DNA from: an uncultured Clostridia bacterium
Lineage (GTDB): Bacteria; Bacillota; Clostridia; TANB77; CAG-508
Assembly (NCBI GenBank): GCA_947626205.1
Contig: CANQRO010000021.1
Location: forward strand, 1 to 17,769
Direction of reading: 5' to 3'
Length of the DNA stretch: 17,769 nt
The notes below the pieces were generated by a model, which did not search any database, was not told the origin of the DNA, and worked only from the letters and a program-made list of their open reading frames with translations. Position 1 is the stretch's first letter. Each line of letters opens with the position of its first letter. This document shows, piece after piece, positions 7,515 to 15,305 of this stretch. The position numbers and the translations under genes are program-made.

Positions 7515-8228
7515 TTATATAAATATATTATAAATAAGTGTTGTAATCATGCATAGAACTATACCACAAATAGTAGGAAGTAAAAAAGAAATAATAGCCC
7601 ATTTCCATTTACCAGTTTCTTTTTTTATAGTAAGCAATGTAGTACTGCAAGGAAAATGTAACAAAGTAAATATCATAACATTAATTGCAGTTAAGATAGT
7701 CCAGCCATTTTGTATTAATATGTTTCCAACCATAAAAGTATCATCAATATTTACTAAACTACTCTTTGCCATATAACTCATAAGAATAATAGGAAGTACA
7801 ATTTCATTAGCAGGTATACCTAAAATAAAAGCAGTTAAAATATATCCATCTAATCCCATAAGTTTAGCAAACGGGTCTAAGAAAGATGCAATATAAGATA
7901 AAATGTTAATTCCTCCAAGATGTATATTAGCAAATAACCAAATAACAATACCAACAGGTGCAGCAACTGCAATGGCTCTACCAACAACATACAAAGTTCT
8001 ATCTAATAAAGAACGAACAATAACTTTACCAATTTGAGGCTTTCTATATGGTGGAAGTTCCAAAATAAATGAAGATGGAAAGCCTTTTAAAATAGTTTTA
8101 GATAAAATTTTAGATACAAGTAAAGTTAAATAAATACCAAGTAAAATGATAACTAAAACACAAATAGTAGATAAAATAGATGCTTTTATACCGTGTAGTA
8201 ACACTACCAATAAATATGCTTGCAACAA
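7515..8228 (-). pseudogene. feoB: Ferrous iron transporter FeoB, C-terminal fragment (displaced frame)
   Basis: This frame holds the rest of FeoB. It includes the segment up to 'LVSKILSKTILKGFPSSFILELPPYRKPQ', the second Gate region 'VGRAIAVAAPVGIVIWLFAN', 'GIPANEIVLPIILMSYM', and the final membrane segments with 'LLHFPCSTTLLTIKKETGKWKW'. It is offset by +1 (one extra base, or two missing) relative to the upstream fragment. Its first possible start is a TTG at 8228 without a visible ribosome binding site, so it is unlikely to be translated on its own. Joined near 8190-8205, the two parts give about 713 aa, a normal FeoB length. Either the gene is recently broken or the base is a sequencing error. 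Confidence 0.8.
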
Positions 8229-9654
8229 TTATTAAAAAAGGAAATCTTCCATTACAAGGGACAAAAGCATTTGTAAGAATAGCAATAAGACGCTCACGAG
8301 GAGAATCTATTATTCTACATCCAACTACTCCAGCAGCATTACAACCAAATCCCATGCACATTGTTAGTGCTTGCTTGCCGGTAGTGCAAGCCTTTTTAAA
8401 ATAATGATCCAAGTTAAATGCAATCCTTGGCAAATATCCTAAATCTTCTAAAATAGTAAAAAGCGGAAAAAAGATTGCCATAGGTGGTAGCATAACAGAT
8501 ACAACCCAAGCTACGGTTTGAAACATTCCATCAACTAAAATGCCACTTAGCCAACTAGGAGCATTAATTTTATTAAAAAATATAAGTAGTTTTTCTTGAA
8601 CAAATCCAAATAAATTTGAAAGTAGACTAGATGGATAATTTGCTCCAGTTATTGTAATCCAAAAAATAATACCCAAGAATAAAATCATAATTGGAATACC
8701 AAATTTTTTACTAGTCAAAATTTTATCAATTTTTCTATCTCTAATTGCATAATTTTCTCTTTCGATCTGTACAACATTATTACAAATATCTTCTGCGCGA
8801 AATACAATAGAAGAAACCACTTTATCTCTAAAATTAGAAGCGGTTATATCATTATTAGCTAAATCTTCACGAATACTTTCTATAAATGGCATTATATCAG
8901 AAAAAGATACATTAAAATTATTTTCAATGGAGTTTATAATTTTGGAATCACCATCAAGTAATTTTAAGCAAACCCAACGTAACAGCATTTCATTTTTATG
9001 TGCAAGAATAGGAGCAAGTTTTCCTTCTAATATAAGAATAGCATCTTCAATTAATGGATGATATTTTACAATTTTAGGCTTAGGTACAATTTCACCACTT
9101 GCAACTTTTATAGTAGTATCCAATAATTGTTTTAATGTTTTTGATTTTCTTGCAATAGTTCCAACAACAGGCACACCAAGGTAATTAGAAAGCATATCTA
9201 AATCTATATTAATATGCTTTTTTTTAGCTTCATCTAATAAATTTACGCAAACTACAACTTTATTAGTAATTTCTAAAGTTTGAAATACTAGGTTTAAATT
9301 TTTTTCTATACAAGTAGCATCTAATATAATTATTGTAGTATCTGGATTTCCAAAACAGATATAATCTCTTGCAATTTCTTCTTCTTGAGAATTAGACATT
9401 AAAGAATAAGTTCCAGGAATATCTACAAGTAAAAGAGATTTTTCTTTATGTACACAAATTCCAGAAGCATTACTAACAGTTTTTCCTGGCCAATTTCCAG
9501 TATGTTGATGTAATCCAGTTAATGCATTAAAAATTGTACTTTTCCCAACATTAGGATTGCCTGCAATTGCAATAGTATAATCACAATTTTTTTGCAAATT
9601 TAAAACCTCATCATCTAGTAATGTACTTCCACATGAAGTGGCTGTAAGCCCCAT
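8110..9654 (-). pseudogene. feoB: Ferrous iron transporter FeoB, N-terminal fragment (frameshifted)
   Basis: FeoB imports Fe(II) across the cytoplasmic membrane, with a GTPase domain coupled to Gate domains. The N-terminal 'MGLTATSCG' is typical of Clostridia. G1 GNPNVGKS (32-39), G3 DIPG (78-81) and G4 NLLD (138-141) are intact, followed by the helical regulatory region. Membrane segments start at about 320, and the first Gate motif 'MCMGFGCNAAGVVGCRI' (432-448) and 'FVPCNGRFP' (464-472) follow. Homology stops near residue 484; the remaining 30 residues are frameshift products. GAGGTGA (9661-9667) supports the ATG at 9654. It lies 59 bp downstream of feoA in one operon. If the frameshift is real, the protein lacks the second half of its channel. 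Confidence 0.88.
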
Positions 9655-9677
9655 AAAATATCACCTCTTAAAATTAG

Positions 9678-9703
9678 GATTGGTATATTAAAATATGCCA
9701 ATC
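9678..9703 (-). other. Hairpin in the feoA-feoB spacer
   Basis: GATTGGTATAT (9678-9688) and ATATGCCAATC (9693-9703) form an 11-bp stem with one G-T pair and a TAAA loop. On the minus strand it is followed only by CTAATTTT, a weak T tract. It may be a processing site or partial terminator that sets feoA above feoB. Confidence 0.5.
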
Positions 9704-9713
9704 TCTATAAAAT

Positions 9714-9944
9714 TTATAAAATAACTTCAATTAAATTAGAATCCTCTTTCCTAAGTGCGATTGTACTACCACGAATTACAAAAGCAGTAGGGTCGCCACA
9801 TGGACTTTTTAAAATAGGAATAATTTTAGTACCTTTTACAATTCCTAAATCTAGTAATCTTCTCCTAATTGCACCTTCGCAATGTAAAGTATCAACTTTA
9901 CCAGTACAATTTAGCGGTAAATCATCCAAATGTATCTTTTTCAT
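9714..9944 (-). CDS. feoA: FeoA ferrous iron transport accessory protein
   Basis: Small cytosolic SH3-like protein (76 aa) that assists FeoB. It shows the family landmarks 'RRRLLDLGIVKGTKI' in the middle, 'PCGDPTAFVIRGSTIALRKED' across the second half (adjoining 'LKS'), and the short C-terminal strand 'NLIEVIL'. Length is typical. GGAGG (9955-9959) lies 9 nt upstream of the ATG. It is the first gene of the feo operon and is transcribed away from purD. Regulation by an iron-dependent repressor is expected from other bacteria, but no clear Fur or DtxR box was recognised in the 134-bp divergent region. Confidence 0.9.
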   Translation of the reverse strand: MKKIHLDDLPLNCTGKVDTLHCEGAIRRRLLDLGIVKGTKIIPILKSPCGDPTAFVIRGSTIALRKEDSNLIEVIL

Positions 9945-9980
9945 ATCATAAGTACCTCCGAAAAAAAGTAAGTCTAATAT

Positions 9981-10009
9981 AGTATATGGAAAAAAAATAA
10001 TCTTGTTAC
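9981..10009 (-). promoter_or_regulatory. Possible feoAB promoter
   Basis: On the minus strand, GTAACA (10009-10004) and TATACT (9986-9981) are 17 bp apart, 37 bp before the feoA start. GTAAGT (9968-9973) and ACTTAC (10008-10013) form an inverted repeat flanking it. The -35 is weak. Confidence 0.35.
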
Positions 10010-10016
10010 TTACAAT

Positions 10017-10031
10017 AATATTGACAATATT
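10017..10031. promoter_or_regulatory. 15-bp palindrome over the purD -35 box (candidate operator)
   Basis: AATATTG-A-CAATATT is a perfect 7-1-7 palindrome that contains most of the purD -35 element. The position suits a repressor. It lies between feoA and purD, so it could act on either. It does not match the B. subtilis PurBox or the classic Fur box. Confidence 0.45.
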
Positions 10032-10049
10032 TTCTTTTAGTCATATTAT
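10021..10049 (+). promoter_or_regulatory. purD promoter
   Basis: TTGACA (10021-10026), a 17-bp spacer and TATTAT (10044-10049), about 30 bp before the purD ATG. This is close to the sigma-A consensus. Confidence 0.65.
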
Positions 10050-10078
10050 AAAGAAAATAAAATGAAAGGTGTGTTTTT

Positions 10079-11380
10079 ATGACTAAATGTCTGTTATTAG
10101 GAAATGGTGGTAGAGAAGCGGTTATCGCGGAATATATTAGTAAGGGCTATACACTTTACAGTGTAATGCCATATGAAAATCCATCAATAGTTGAAGCAAT
10201 AAATAATTCAAATGGAAAGTATATAATAGGTTCTCCTTTTGATAAAGAATTAGTTACTAAATTTATAAAAGAAGAAGGAATAGAACTATGCATTGTAAGC
10301 AGTGATAATTTATTACAAGATGGCTTGATTGACCTTGCAAAAAGCTTAGGGTTAAAAGTTTTTGGACCAACGAGCCAAGGTGCAAAATTAGAATGGAGTA
10401 AAACATATGCTTTAGATGTTGTAAAAAAATTGAAACCAGAAATGATTATCAAGAACTTTTGCATAGAAAAAGAAGAAGAATTGGTACAAGCACTTAAAAA
10501 TTATGAGAATGATGAATTTGTAGTAAAACCAGAAGGATTAACAGGCGGAAAGGGTGTAAAAGTAGGAGGAATACATTTTAAAGGAAAAGAAGAAGGATTT
10601 AACTATGCTAAAACATGCTTAGAGGAAAGCGGAAGAGTTATTATTCAGGATAAAGTAGAAGGTTCAGAATTTACAGTAATGGCTCTTACAGACGGAAAAA
10701 ACATAGTAGTTACACCAATAACTTTTGATTATCCATATAGATATGAAAATGATAAAGGGCCTGGAACTGGAGGAATGGGTTGCTTAAGTTTCGGAAATGG
10801 ACTTTTACCATTTTTAGAGAAGAAAGATATTGACGAATGTGCAGATTTAATCTCTAAAACTATTCAATATGTAAATAGAGATTCATTAGAATTTACTGGA
10901 GTTATTTATGGCGGATTTTTCAAATGCAAAGATAGTATAAAATTTATAGAATTTAATGCAAGATTTGGAGATCCAGAAGCAATTAATGTATTAAATTCAT
11001 TAGAAACACCATTTACAGAAGTAGTAGAGCACATAGTAAATGGAGATTTATCTGATAAAAACTGTAAGTTTTCAAATAACTGTTCTTTCTTAGTATATGT
11101 AGTAAGTAAAGAATATGCTGTTAGTAAAGCTAAAGAACCATGTGTATTTACATTAGATAAGAATAAAATAACTGATGCAGGATTAAAAATATATTTTGCA
11201 AATTCTAAAAAAATTGGTGAAAACTTATATACATCAGTTAGCACATCAAGATTATTTGCCATAGCAACAGTAGGAAAAAATATGGATGAATTAAAGAAGA
11301 AGGTATATGACGTCATGGACGAAGTAATAGATAAAAATTTAGATTATAGAAAAGATATAGGAAACATGTACATACATTAA
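10079..11380 (+). CDS. purD: Phosphoribosylamine-glycine ligase (GAR synthetase), divergent
   Basis: PurD is the ATP-grasp enzyme that joins glycine to phosphoribosylamine, step 2 of IMP synthesis. It has 433 aa, normal length. Order: N-terminal preATP-grasp with 'GNGGRE' (8-13), 'FGPTSQGAKLEWSK' (95-108), the ATP-grasp core with K150 and 'GGKGV' (156-160), 'GPGTGGMG' (227-234), and metal/ATP ligands in 'EFNARFGDPE' (291-300), then the C-terminal domain ending 'RKDIG'. Oddities: the usual 'GGREHA' reads 'GGREAV', and the usual 'GPE.PL..G' segment reads 'SSDNLLQDG' (74-82). The core ATP site is kept. AAAGGTG (10065-10071) precedes the ATG. Gene context with purN and purF supports the role; a changed substrate preference cannot be excluded. 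Confidence 0.88.
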   Translation: MTKCLLLGNGGREAVIAEYISKGYTLYSVMPYENPSIVEAINNSNGKYIIGSPFDKELVTKFIKEEGIELCIVSSDNLLQDGLIDLAKSLGLKVFGPTSQGAKLEWSKTYALDVVKKLKPEMIIKNFCIEKEEELVQALKNYENDEFVVKPEGLTGGKGVKVGGIHFKGKEEGFNYAKTCLEESGRVIIQDKVEGSEFTVMALTDGKNIVVTPITFDYPYRYENDKGPGTGGMGCLSFGNGLLPFLEKKDIDECADLISKTIQYVNRDSLEFTGVIYGGFFKCKDSIKFIEFNARFGDPEAINVLNSLETPFTEVVEHIVNGDLSDKNCKFSNNCSFLVYVVSKEYAVSKAKEPCVFTLDKNKITDAGLKIYFANSKKIGENLYTSVSTSRLFAIATVGKNMDELKKKVYDVMDEVIDKNLDYRKDIGNMYIH

Positions 11381-11401
11381 AATTTAATAAATAGAATTAA
11401 T

Positions 11402-11540
11402 CAAAAGAAACTACATTATTTTTTAGATGCTTAAACCTATTTTACTTAGGCTTTATTATTTAATAATACTTTGCATTTAGCCAGCCTTTGGTGGTATGCA
11501 TAATAGTGTATTCATTCATAAAAAATATGTAGTTTCTTTT
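11402..11540. repeat. 139-bp element with long inverted termini (MITE-like or structured RNA)
   Basis: AAAAGAAACTACAT (11402-11415) and ATGTAGTTTCTTTT (11527-11540) are perfect inverted repeats. Allowing one unpaired base, the match continues inward through ATTTTTTA. On the minus strand the interior offers AAGCCTA/TAGGTTT (with a G-T pair), AATAC/GTATT and TGCAT/ATGCA stems. It fills most of the 204-bp gap between convergent purD and purN. No coding frame and no clear target-site duplication are seen. It may also act as a terminator, since both ends give TTTCTTTT. Confidence 0.65.
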
Positions 11541-11584
11541 TAAGTAAGCTATGTGATTTTAAGTAATATACGTGATTGATTATT

Positions 11585-12154
11585 TTATGATTTCTTTACT
11601 AATTCTTTTAAAGCTTCAATTAGCTGTATTTTTTCTACTGCTTGTACTTTACTTGAGACGTCTTCGGCAGTATCAGTTGGTTCTATTTTTACTTGGGTTT
11701 GCTTAATAATATTTCCTTTATCATATTCATTGTTTACATAGTGAAGAGTAACTCCACTATATTTTTCCTTTGCTTCAACAACAGCTTTATGTACTTTCAT
11801 TCCATACATTCCTTTTCCTCCATACTTAGGAAGAAGAGAAGGATGAGTATTAATAATAGTATAATTATTTATTAAATTTGGACCTATAAGTTTTAAATAG
11901 CCCAGAAGTAATATTAAATTTATATTATAATTAGATAGTACTCCAGATAGTTCATTATCAATATCTTCGAAAGTTTTGCTCTTTATAACATATGTATCAA
12001 TATTTGCCTTTTTTGCTCTTTCTAAAGCGAAGGCATCTTTATTGTTTGAAACAACAAGAACAATTTTTGCATCTAAAATTTTATTTTCGATTGCATCAAT
12101 AACACTTTGTAATGTAGTTCCATTACCAGAAGCAAACACAACAAGATTATACAT
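11585..12154 (-). CDS. purN: Phosphoribosylglycinamide formyltransferase
   Basis: PurN transfers a formyl group from 10-formyl-THF to GAR, step 3 of IMP synthesis and the reaction after PurD. It has 189 aa, typical for the single-domain enzyme. The phosphate loop 'SGNGTTLQ' (9-16) and the catalytic triad N102, H104 ('NTHPSLLP', 102-109) and D145 ('YDKG') are all present, matching E. coli N106, H108 and D144. AAGGAGG (12162-12168) is 7 nt before the ATG. The gene is inverted relative to purD and purF: it converges on purD and diverges from purF with a shared 148-bp upstream region. In most Firmicutes purN sits within a single pur operon, so the arrangement is unusual. Confidence 0.92.
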   Translation of the reverse strand: MYNLVVFASGNGTTLQSVIDAIENKILDAKIVLVVSNNKDAFALERAKKANIDTYVIKSKTFEDIDNELSGVLSNYNINLILLLGYLKLIGPNLINNYTIINTHPSLLPKYGGKGMYGMKVHKAVVEAKEKYSGVTLHYVNNEYDKGNIIKQTQVKIEPTDTAEDVSSKVQAVEKIQLIEALKELVKKS

Positions 12155-12188
12155 GTAATAACCTCCTTATAAATATATACTGTAAAAA

Positions 12189-12217
12189 AGTATATCAAAA
12201 AGTAAAATTTTTTACAA
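12189..12217 (-). promoter_or_regulatory. Probable purN promoter
   Basis: On the minus strand, TTGTAA (12217-12212) and TATACT (12194-12189) are 17 bp apart. An inverted repeat ATATACT (12175-12181) / AGTATAT (12189-12195) overlaps the -10. Confidence 0.5.
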
Positions 12218-12228
12218 TATAGACTATA
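12218..12228. promoter_or_regulatory. Palindrome between the purN and purF promoters
   Basis: TATAG-A-CTATA (12218-12228) abuts the purN -35 and overlaps the purF -35. One bound protein could control both genes. Immediately beside it, TTTACAATAT (12211-12220) matches TTGACAATAT at the purD promoter in 9 of 10 bases. Confidence 0.35.
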
Positions 12229-12253
12229 CATTTTAAAAAGTTTTATATATAAT
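12225..12253 (+). promoter_or_regulatory. purF promoter
   Basis: TATACA (12225-12230), a 17-bp spacer and a perfect TATAAT (12248-12253), 50 bp before the chosen purF start. Confidence 0.5.
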
Positions 12254-12302
12254 ATGGAACGTAGTCAACAAAGTGTTGAAATATGTAAAAGGAGCAATAA
12301 AA

Positions 12303-13721
12303 ATGTCGAAGAAAATAAAAGAAGAATGCGGAATTTTTGGTATATACACCATGAAAAATGAAGAAGAATTAGCACACATTACTTGTATAGGACTTACAGG
12401 TGTACAACATAGAGGAGAAGAAAGTTGTGGAATTGCAATAAATAATGGAGGAGTAGTTTCATATCATAAAGATTTAGGTTTAGTATCTAATGTGTTTAAA
12501 CCACATATTGTAGCCTCTTTACCAAAAGGAAAAATGGCTATTGGACATGTACGTTATTCTACAACAGGTTCTCCAAGAAAAGAAAATGCACAGCCAATAG
12601 TAACTAGATATGCTAAAGGAAACTTGTGTATAGCACATAATGGAAATCTTACAAATGCAATGGATTTAAAACATGAATTACAACAGTCTGGTGCAATATT
12701 TAATACAACTAGTGATACAGAGGTAATTGCATATATTATAGCAAGAGAAAGATTAAAAACACATTCTGTAGAAGAAGCAATAGTAAATGCTACTAAATAT
12801 ATAAAAGGAGCATATTCATTATTAGTTATGTCATCTACAAAATTAATTGCAGTAAGAGATCCACAAGGTTTTAGACCGCTTTGTATGGGAAAATTAGGAG
12901 ATGATATAGTTTTCGCTTCAGAAAGCTGTGCATTAGATACAGTTGGAGCAACTTTCATAAGAGATATAGAACCTGGAGAAATGGTAAGTGTAACGAATAA
13001 TGAAGTACATTCTAGATTCTATAATACAGAAAAAAAGGATGGAGCATGTATTTTTGAATATGTATATTTCGCAAGACCAGATTCTACAATTGATGGCTTA
13101 AATGTTCATAAATTTAGAGAAGAAGTAGGAAAAGCTTTAGCAAAGCAAGCGCCAGTAGATGCAGATATTGTAGCAGGTGTTCCAGACTCTGGAATAGACG
13201 CAGCTCTAGGATATTCTAAAGAGTCTAAAATCCCATATGATGTAGTATTTATAAAGAACAAATACATAGGAAGAACATTTATACTTTCTACACAAGCACA
13301 AAGAAGAGATAAAGTAGCATTAAAATTAAATCCTATTAAAGAAACCGTAAAAGGCAAAAAAATAGTATTAGTAGATGACTCAATTGTTAGGGGTACAACT
13401 ATTACGAGAATTATACAAATACTTAAAAGGGCAGGGGCAAAAGAAGTTCATTTAAGAATTGCATCTCCTACATTTATTGGAGTATGTTATTTTGGAACAG
13501 ATATAGATAGTAAAGAAAACTTAATTGCTAATAGAAAAACAGTAGAAGAAATTAGACAAGAAATAGGAGCAGATTCGCTAGAGTATCTAAATATGGAGAA
13601 TCTTTTAAAAATTGCAAGTGCTTCAAACAGAAAGAGATTCTGTACAGGGTGCTTTACAGGAGAATATCCTATTGAAGTACCAGATGAAATTCAAAAAGAT
13701 CGTTTTGAAAAAATCTTTTAA
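12303..13721 (+). CDS. purF: Amidophosphoribosyltransferase (glutamine PRPP amidotransferase)
   Basis: PurF makes phosphoribosylamine from PRPP and glutamine, the committed step of purine synthesis. It has 472 aa. The ATG at 12303 is chosen because AAAAGGAG (12287-12294) lies 8 nt upstream; the frame is open back to a GTG at 12273, but that start has no good site and would place the ribosome binding site inside the gene. Residues 1-8 are a propeptide, as in B. subtilis, and cleavage would expose the nucleophile C9 in 'KEECGIFG'. The Ntn glutaminase motif 'RGEESCGI' and the PRPP loop 'VDDSIVRGTT' (357-366) are present. Four cysteines (C249, C395, C447, C450) match the 4Fe-4S ligands of the Bacillus type, so the enzyme is probably oxygen-sensitive. 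A strong terminator follows. Confidence 0.95.
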   Translation: MSKKIKEECGIFGIYTMKNEEELAHITCIGLTGVQHRGEESCGIAINNGGVVSYHKDLGLVSNVFKPHIVASLPKGKMAIGHVRYSTTGSPRKENAQPIVTRYAKGNLCIAHNGNLTNAMDLKHELQQSGAIFNTTSDTEVIAYIIARERLKTHSVEEAIVNATKYIKGAYSLLVMSSTKLIAVRDPQGFRPLCMGKLGDDIVFASESCALDTVGATFIRDIEPGEMVSVTNNEVHSRFYNTEKKDGACIFEYVYFARPDSTIDGLNVHKFREEVGKALAKQAPVDADIVAGVPDSGIDAALGYSKESKIPYDVVFIKNKYIGRTFILSTQAQRRDKVALKLNPIKETVKGKKIVLVDDSIVRGTTITRIIQILKRAGAKEVHLRIASPTFIGVCYFGTDIDSKENLIANRKTVEEIRQEIGADSLEYLNMENLLKIASASNRKRFCTGCFTGEYPIEVPDEIQKDRFEKIF

Positions 13722-13740
13722 AATTAATAAGTAATAATGA

Positions 13741-13800
13741 ATAACTAAAAAAGGATATAGAATACTTAAATTAATTATTCTATATCCTTTTTTTAGTTAT
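13741..13800. terminator. Long terminator after purF
   Basis: AAAAAAGGATATAGAATA (13747-13764) pairs with TATTCTATATCCTTTTTT (13776-13793), an 18-bp stem with an 11-nt loop. ATAACT/AGTTAT extend it outward past a single bulge. A run of seven T follows the stem's CC. Confidence 0.9.
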
Positions 13801-13876
13801 TATACAGATTAATGATAATAAGAATAAATATAACAATACCAGAATATTACAAATACATTACAGAACATGAAAAAAC

Positions 13877-13906
13877 TTGACAAGAAAACATAAGTAACCA
13901 TATAAT
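13877..13906 (+). promoter_or_regulatory. Consensus sigma-A promoter of the prepilin-like gene
   Basis: Perfect TTGACA (13877-13882) and perfect TATAAT (13901-13906), 18 bp apart. It predicts a leader of about 80 nt. This is the best promoter in the window, which suggests strong expression of the surface protein. Confidence 0.75.
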
Positions 13907-13994
13907 AGAAACATAAATAAGAAATACACAGAATAAAGTAGGGAAGAATGCACATACTAGAAGAAAAAATATATGAAGGAGGAAACGAAAGAAA

Positions 13995-15134
13995 ATGCAG
14001 AAAGCAAGAAAATTAAGTAGAGTTAATCTAAAAGAGAAAAATAACGTAAAAGGAAATGTAACAAAATCCAATAAAGGTATAACGCTAATAGCACTTGTAA
14101 TTACAATCATAATATTATTAATATTAGCGGGCATAACAATAAATTTAACATTAGCACCAGATGGAATAATAAAAAGAGCACAAGATGCAGGAGATGAGTA
14201 TAAAGAATCCCAAGATAGAGAATTAACAGGGCTAGGAAAATTAGAAAATATGATAAATAGTATTTCAGCAGAAATAAGTGGAGGAAATGTAAAAATACCA
14301 GAAGGACTAAAAATAGGAGATACAGTAACATATGTACCAACAGCATCAACAGAAAGTAAGCATATATATGATTGGAAATTAGAATATTGTTCAAGTGGAA
14401 ATGAGGATAATGCACCACAGGACGATGTAACATTAAAAAATACAGACTCAAATTATGCAGTAACGGAGTGGAGAGTATTTGATATAGACGAGCAAACAGG
14501 AAAAGTAACATTAATATCAGCAGAGCCAACTGAAGGAACAGTACATTTAGGAGGAGCACAAGGATATAATAATGCAGTAAAAATGCTAAATGATGCATGT
14601 AGTGCGTTATATGGAAATGAATCAGCAGGAATAAAAGCAAGAAGTATAAAGATAGAGGATATAGAGGATAAAATAACGGATGAGGCATTGAACAAAGCAT
14701 ATGCTCTGTCAGAAACATTAATGAGAACAGTAGCATATAAAAGTCAAGTACCAGATGCATATAGTAGTTCTTTCTCAAACTATCCAACCATATATGCGAA
14801 GGAAAAGTTAAGCGTAATAGATGGAAAGAAAAATGATAATGGATTAGATGTAAGTGAGCAAACTGAGTTAATAGAAAGAGCAGATGATGGAGCAGAAAAT
14901 GGAGTAATTAGTACAGCAAGCAGTATACAACCATATAATACAATGTGGGTTTTAGTAGGAGATGGAACAACGGAAGATAGTCTACTTCCAGCAACTAAAT
15001 ATCAATTTAAAAATAAAGATGAAGTAAGTTATTATGATTTAATAATGCCAACAGAAGTGAGTAAGTATTGGGTGGCGTCTCGCTTTGTAGTGGCTTATTC
15101 CATGCGGTTGCTTCTTCTGTGGGTGTGCAGTTGA
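13995..15134 (+). pseudogene. Prepilin-like secreted protein with frameshifted, foreign-composition C-terminus
   Basis: Surface protein beginning with a positively charged stretch and a type IV prepilin-like leader: 'KGITLIALVITIIILLILAG' (27-46), with likely cleavage after G28. It lacks the usual glutamate at mature position 5, as in many Clostridia proteins. Residues about 50-350 are a soluble, acidic region without a recognised domain. At 'KYWVASR' the DNA abruptly becomes GC-rich. This frame then yields 'FVVAYSMRLLLLWVCS' and stops at 15134, while the expected family ending, with 'LRPVLTL', is one frame over (to 15294). A single extra base between 15091 and 15131 explains it. AAGGAGG (13976-13982) is 12 nt from the ATG, a little long. 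The C-terminal fold is probably C-type-lectin/FGE-like, judged from YW-ASR to RPV spacing (inference). Function unknown. Confidence 0.7.
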
Positions 15135-15294
15135 TGCTGGCTGTGTAGCTGGCACCAACTTGTCCAGCTCGTTTGCTGGTAGTTCTATTGACGATGAGTT
15201 GCCTTTACGCCCTGTATTGACTCTAAGTTCTGAGCTATTAGAAAAAAGTACTGATACAGGATGGTTAGTAAGTGGTTTTAGTAAGGCAAATTAG
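15091..15294 (+). pseudogene. Displaced C-terminal cassette of the prepilin-like protein
   Basis: The frame opened after the TAG at 15088 encodes a cysteine-rich stretch ('CGCFFCGCAVDAGC'), a Gly/Ser stretch ('AGTNLSSSFAGSSIDDE'), then 'LPLRPVLTLSSELLE' and a terminal 'TDTGWLVSGFSKAN' before TAG at 15292. Joined to the upstream frame, the distance from ASR to RPV is about 40 residues, as I recall for related hypervariable tails. Counting 15071-15180 gives 60 of 110 G+C and only 10 A. It has no start or ribosome binding site of its own. Confidence 0.6.
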
Positions 15295-15305
15295 TTTTGT
15301 TTCAA

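Noticed and set aside
7515..8228. C-terminal FeoB frame as an independent gene
   Set aside because: Its only early start is a TTG with no ribosome binding site, and it begins in mid-domain. A frameshift explains it better.
9945..10078. Classic Fur or DtxR box upstream of feoA
   Set aside because: No convincing match to either consensus. Only the 15-bp palindrome at 10017 and a weak 6-bp inverted repeat were seen.
11381..11584. Known purine, ZTP or THF riboswitch near purD and purN
   Set aside because: None of the conserved core sequences I know for these classes is seen, and the element lies at the 3' ends of both genes rather than upstream.
12273..12302. GTG start extending purF by ten residues
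   Set aside because: The ribosome binding site AAAAGGAG lies inside this extension and fits the ATG at 12303, which also gives the normal short propeptide.
14107..14787. 226-codon open frame on the minus strand opposite the prepilin-like gene
   Set aside because: Very Leu/His/Tyr-rich translation typical of antisense to AT-rich coding DNA. No ribosome binding site and no family resemblance; the plus strand carries the real gene.
15132..15134. Recoded TGA (for example selenocysteine) in the prepilin-like gene
   Set aside because: Reading through TGA stays in the wrong frame; the expected ending is in the +1 frame.
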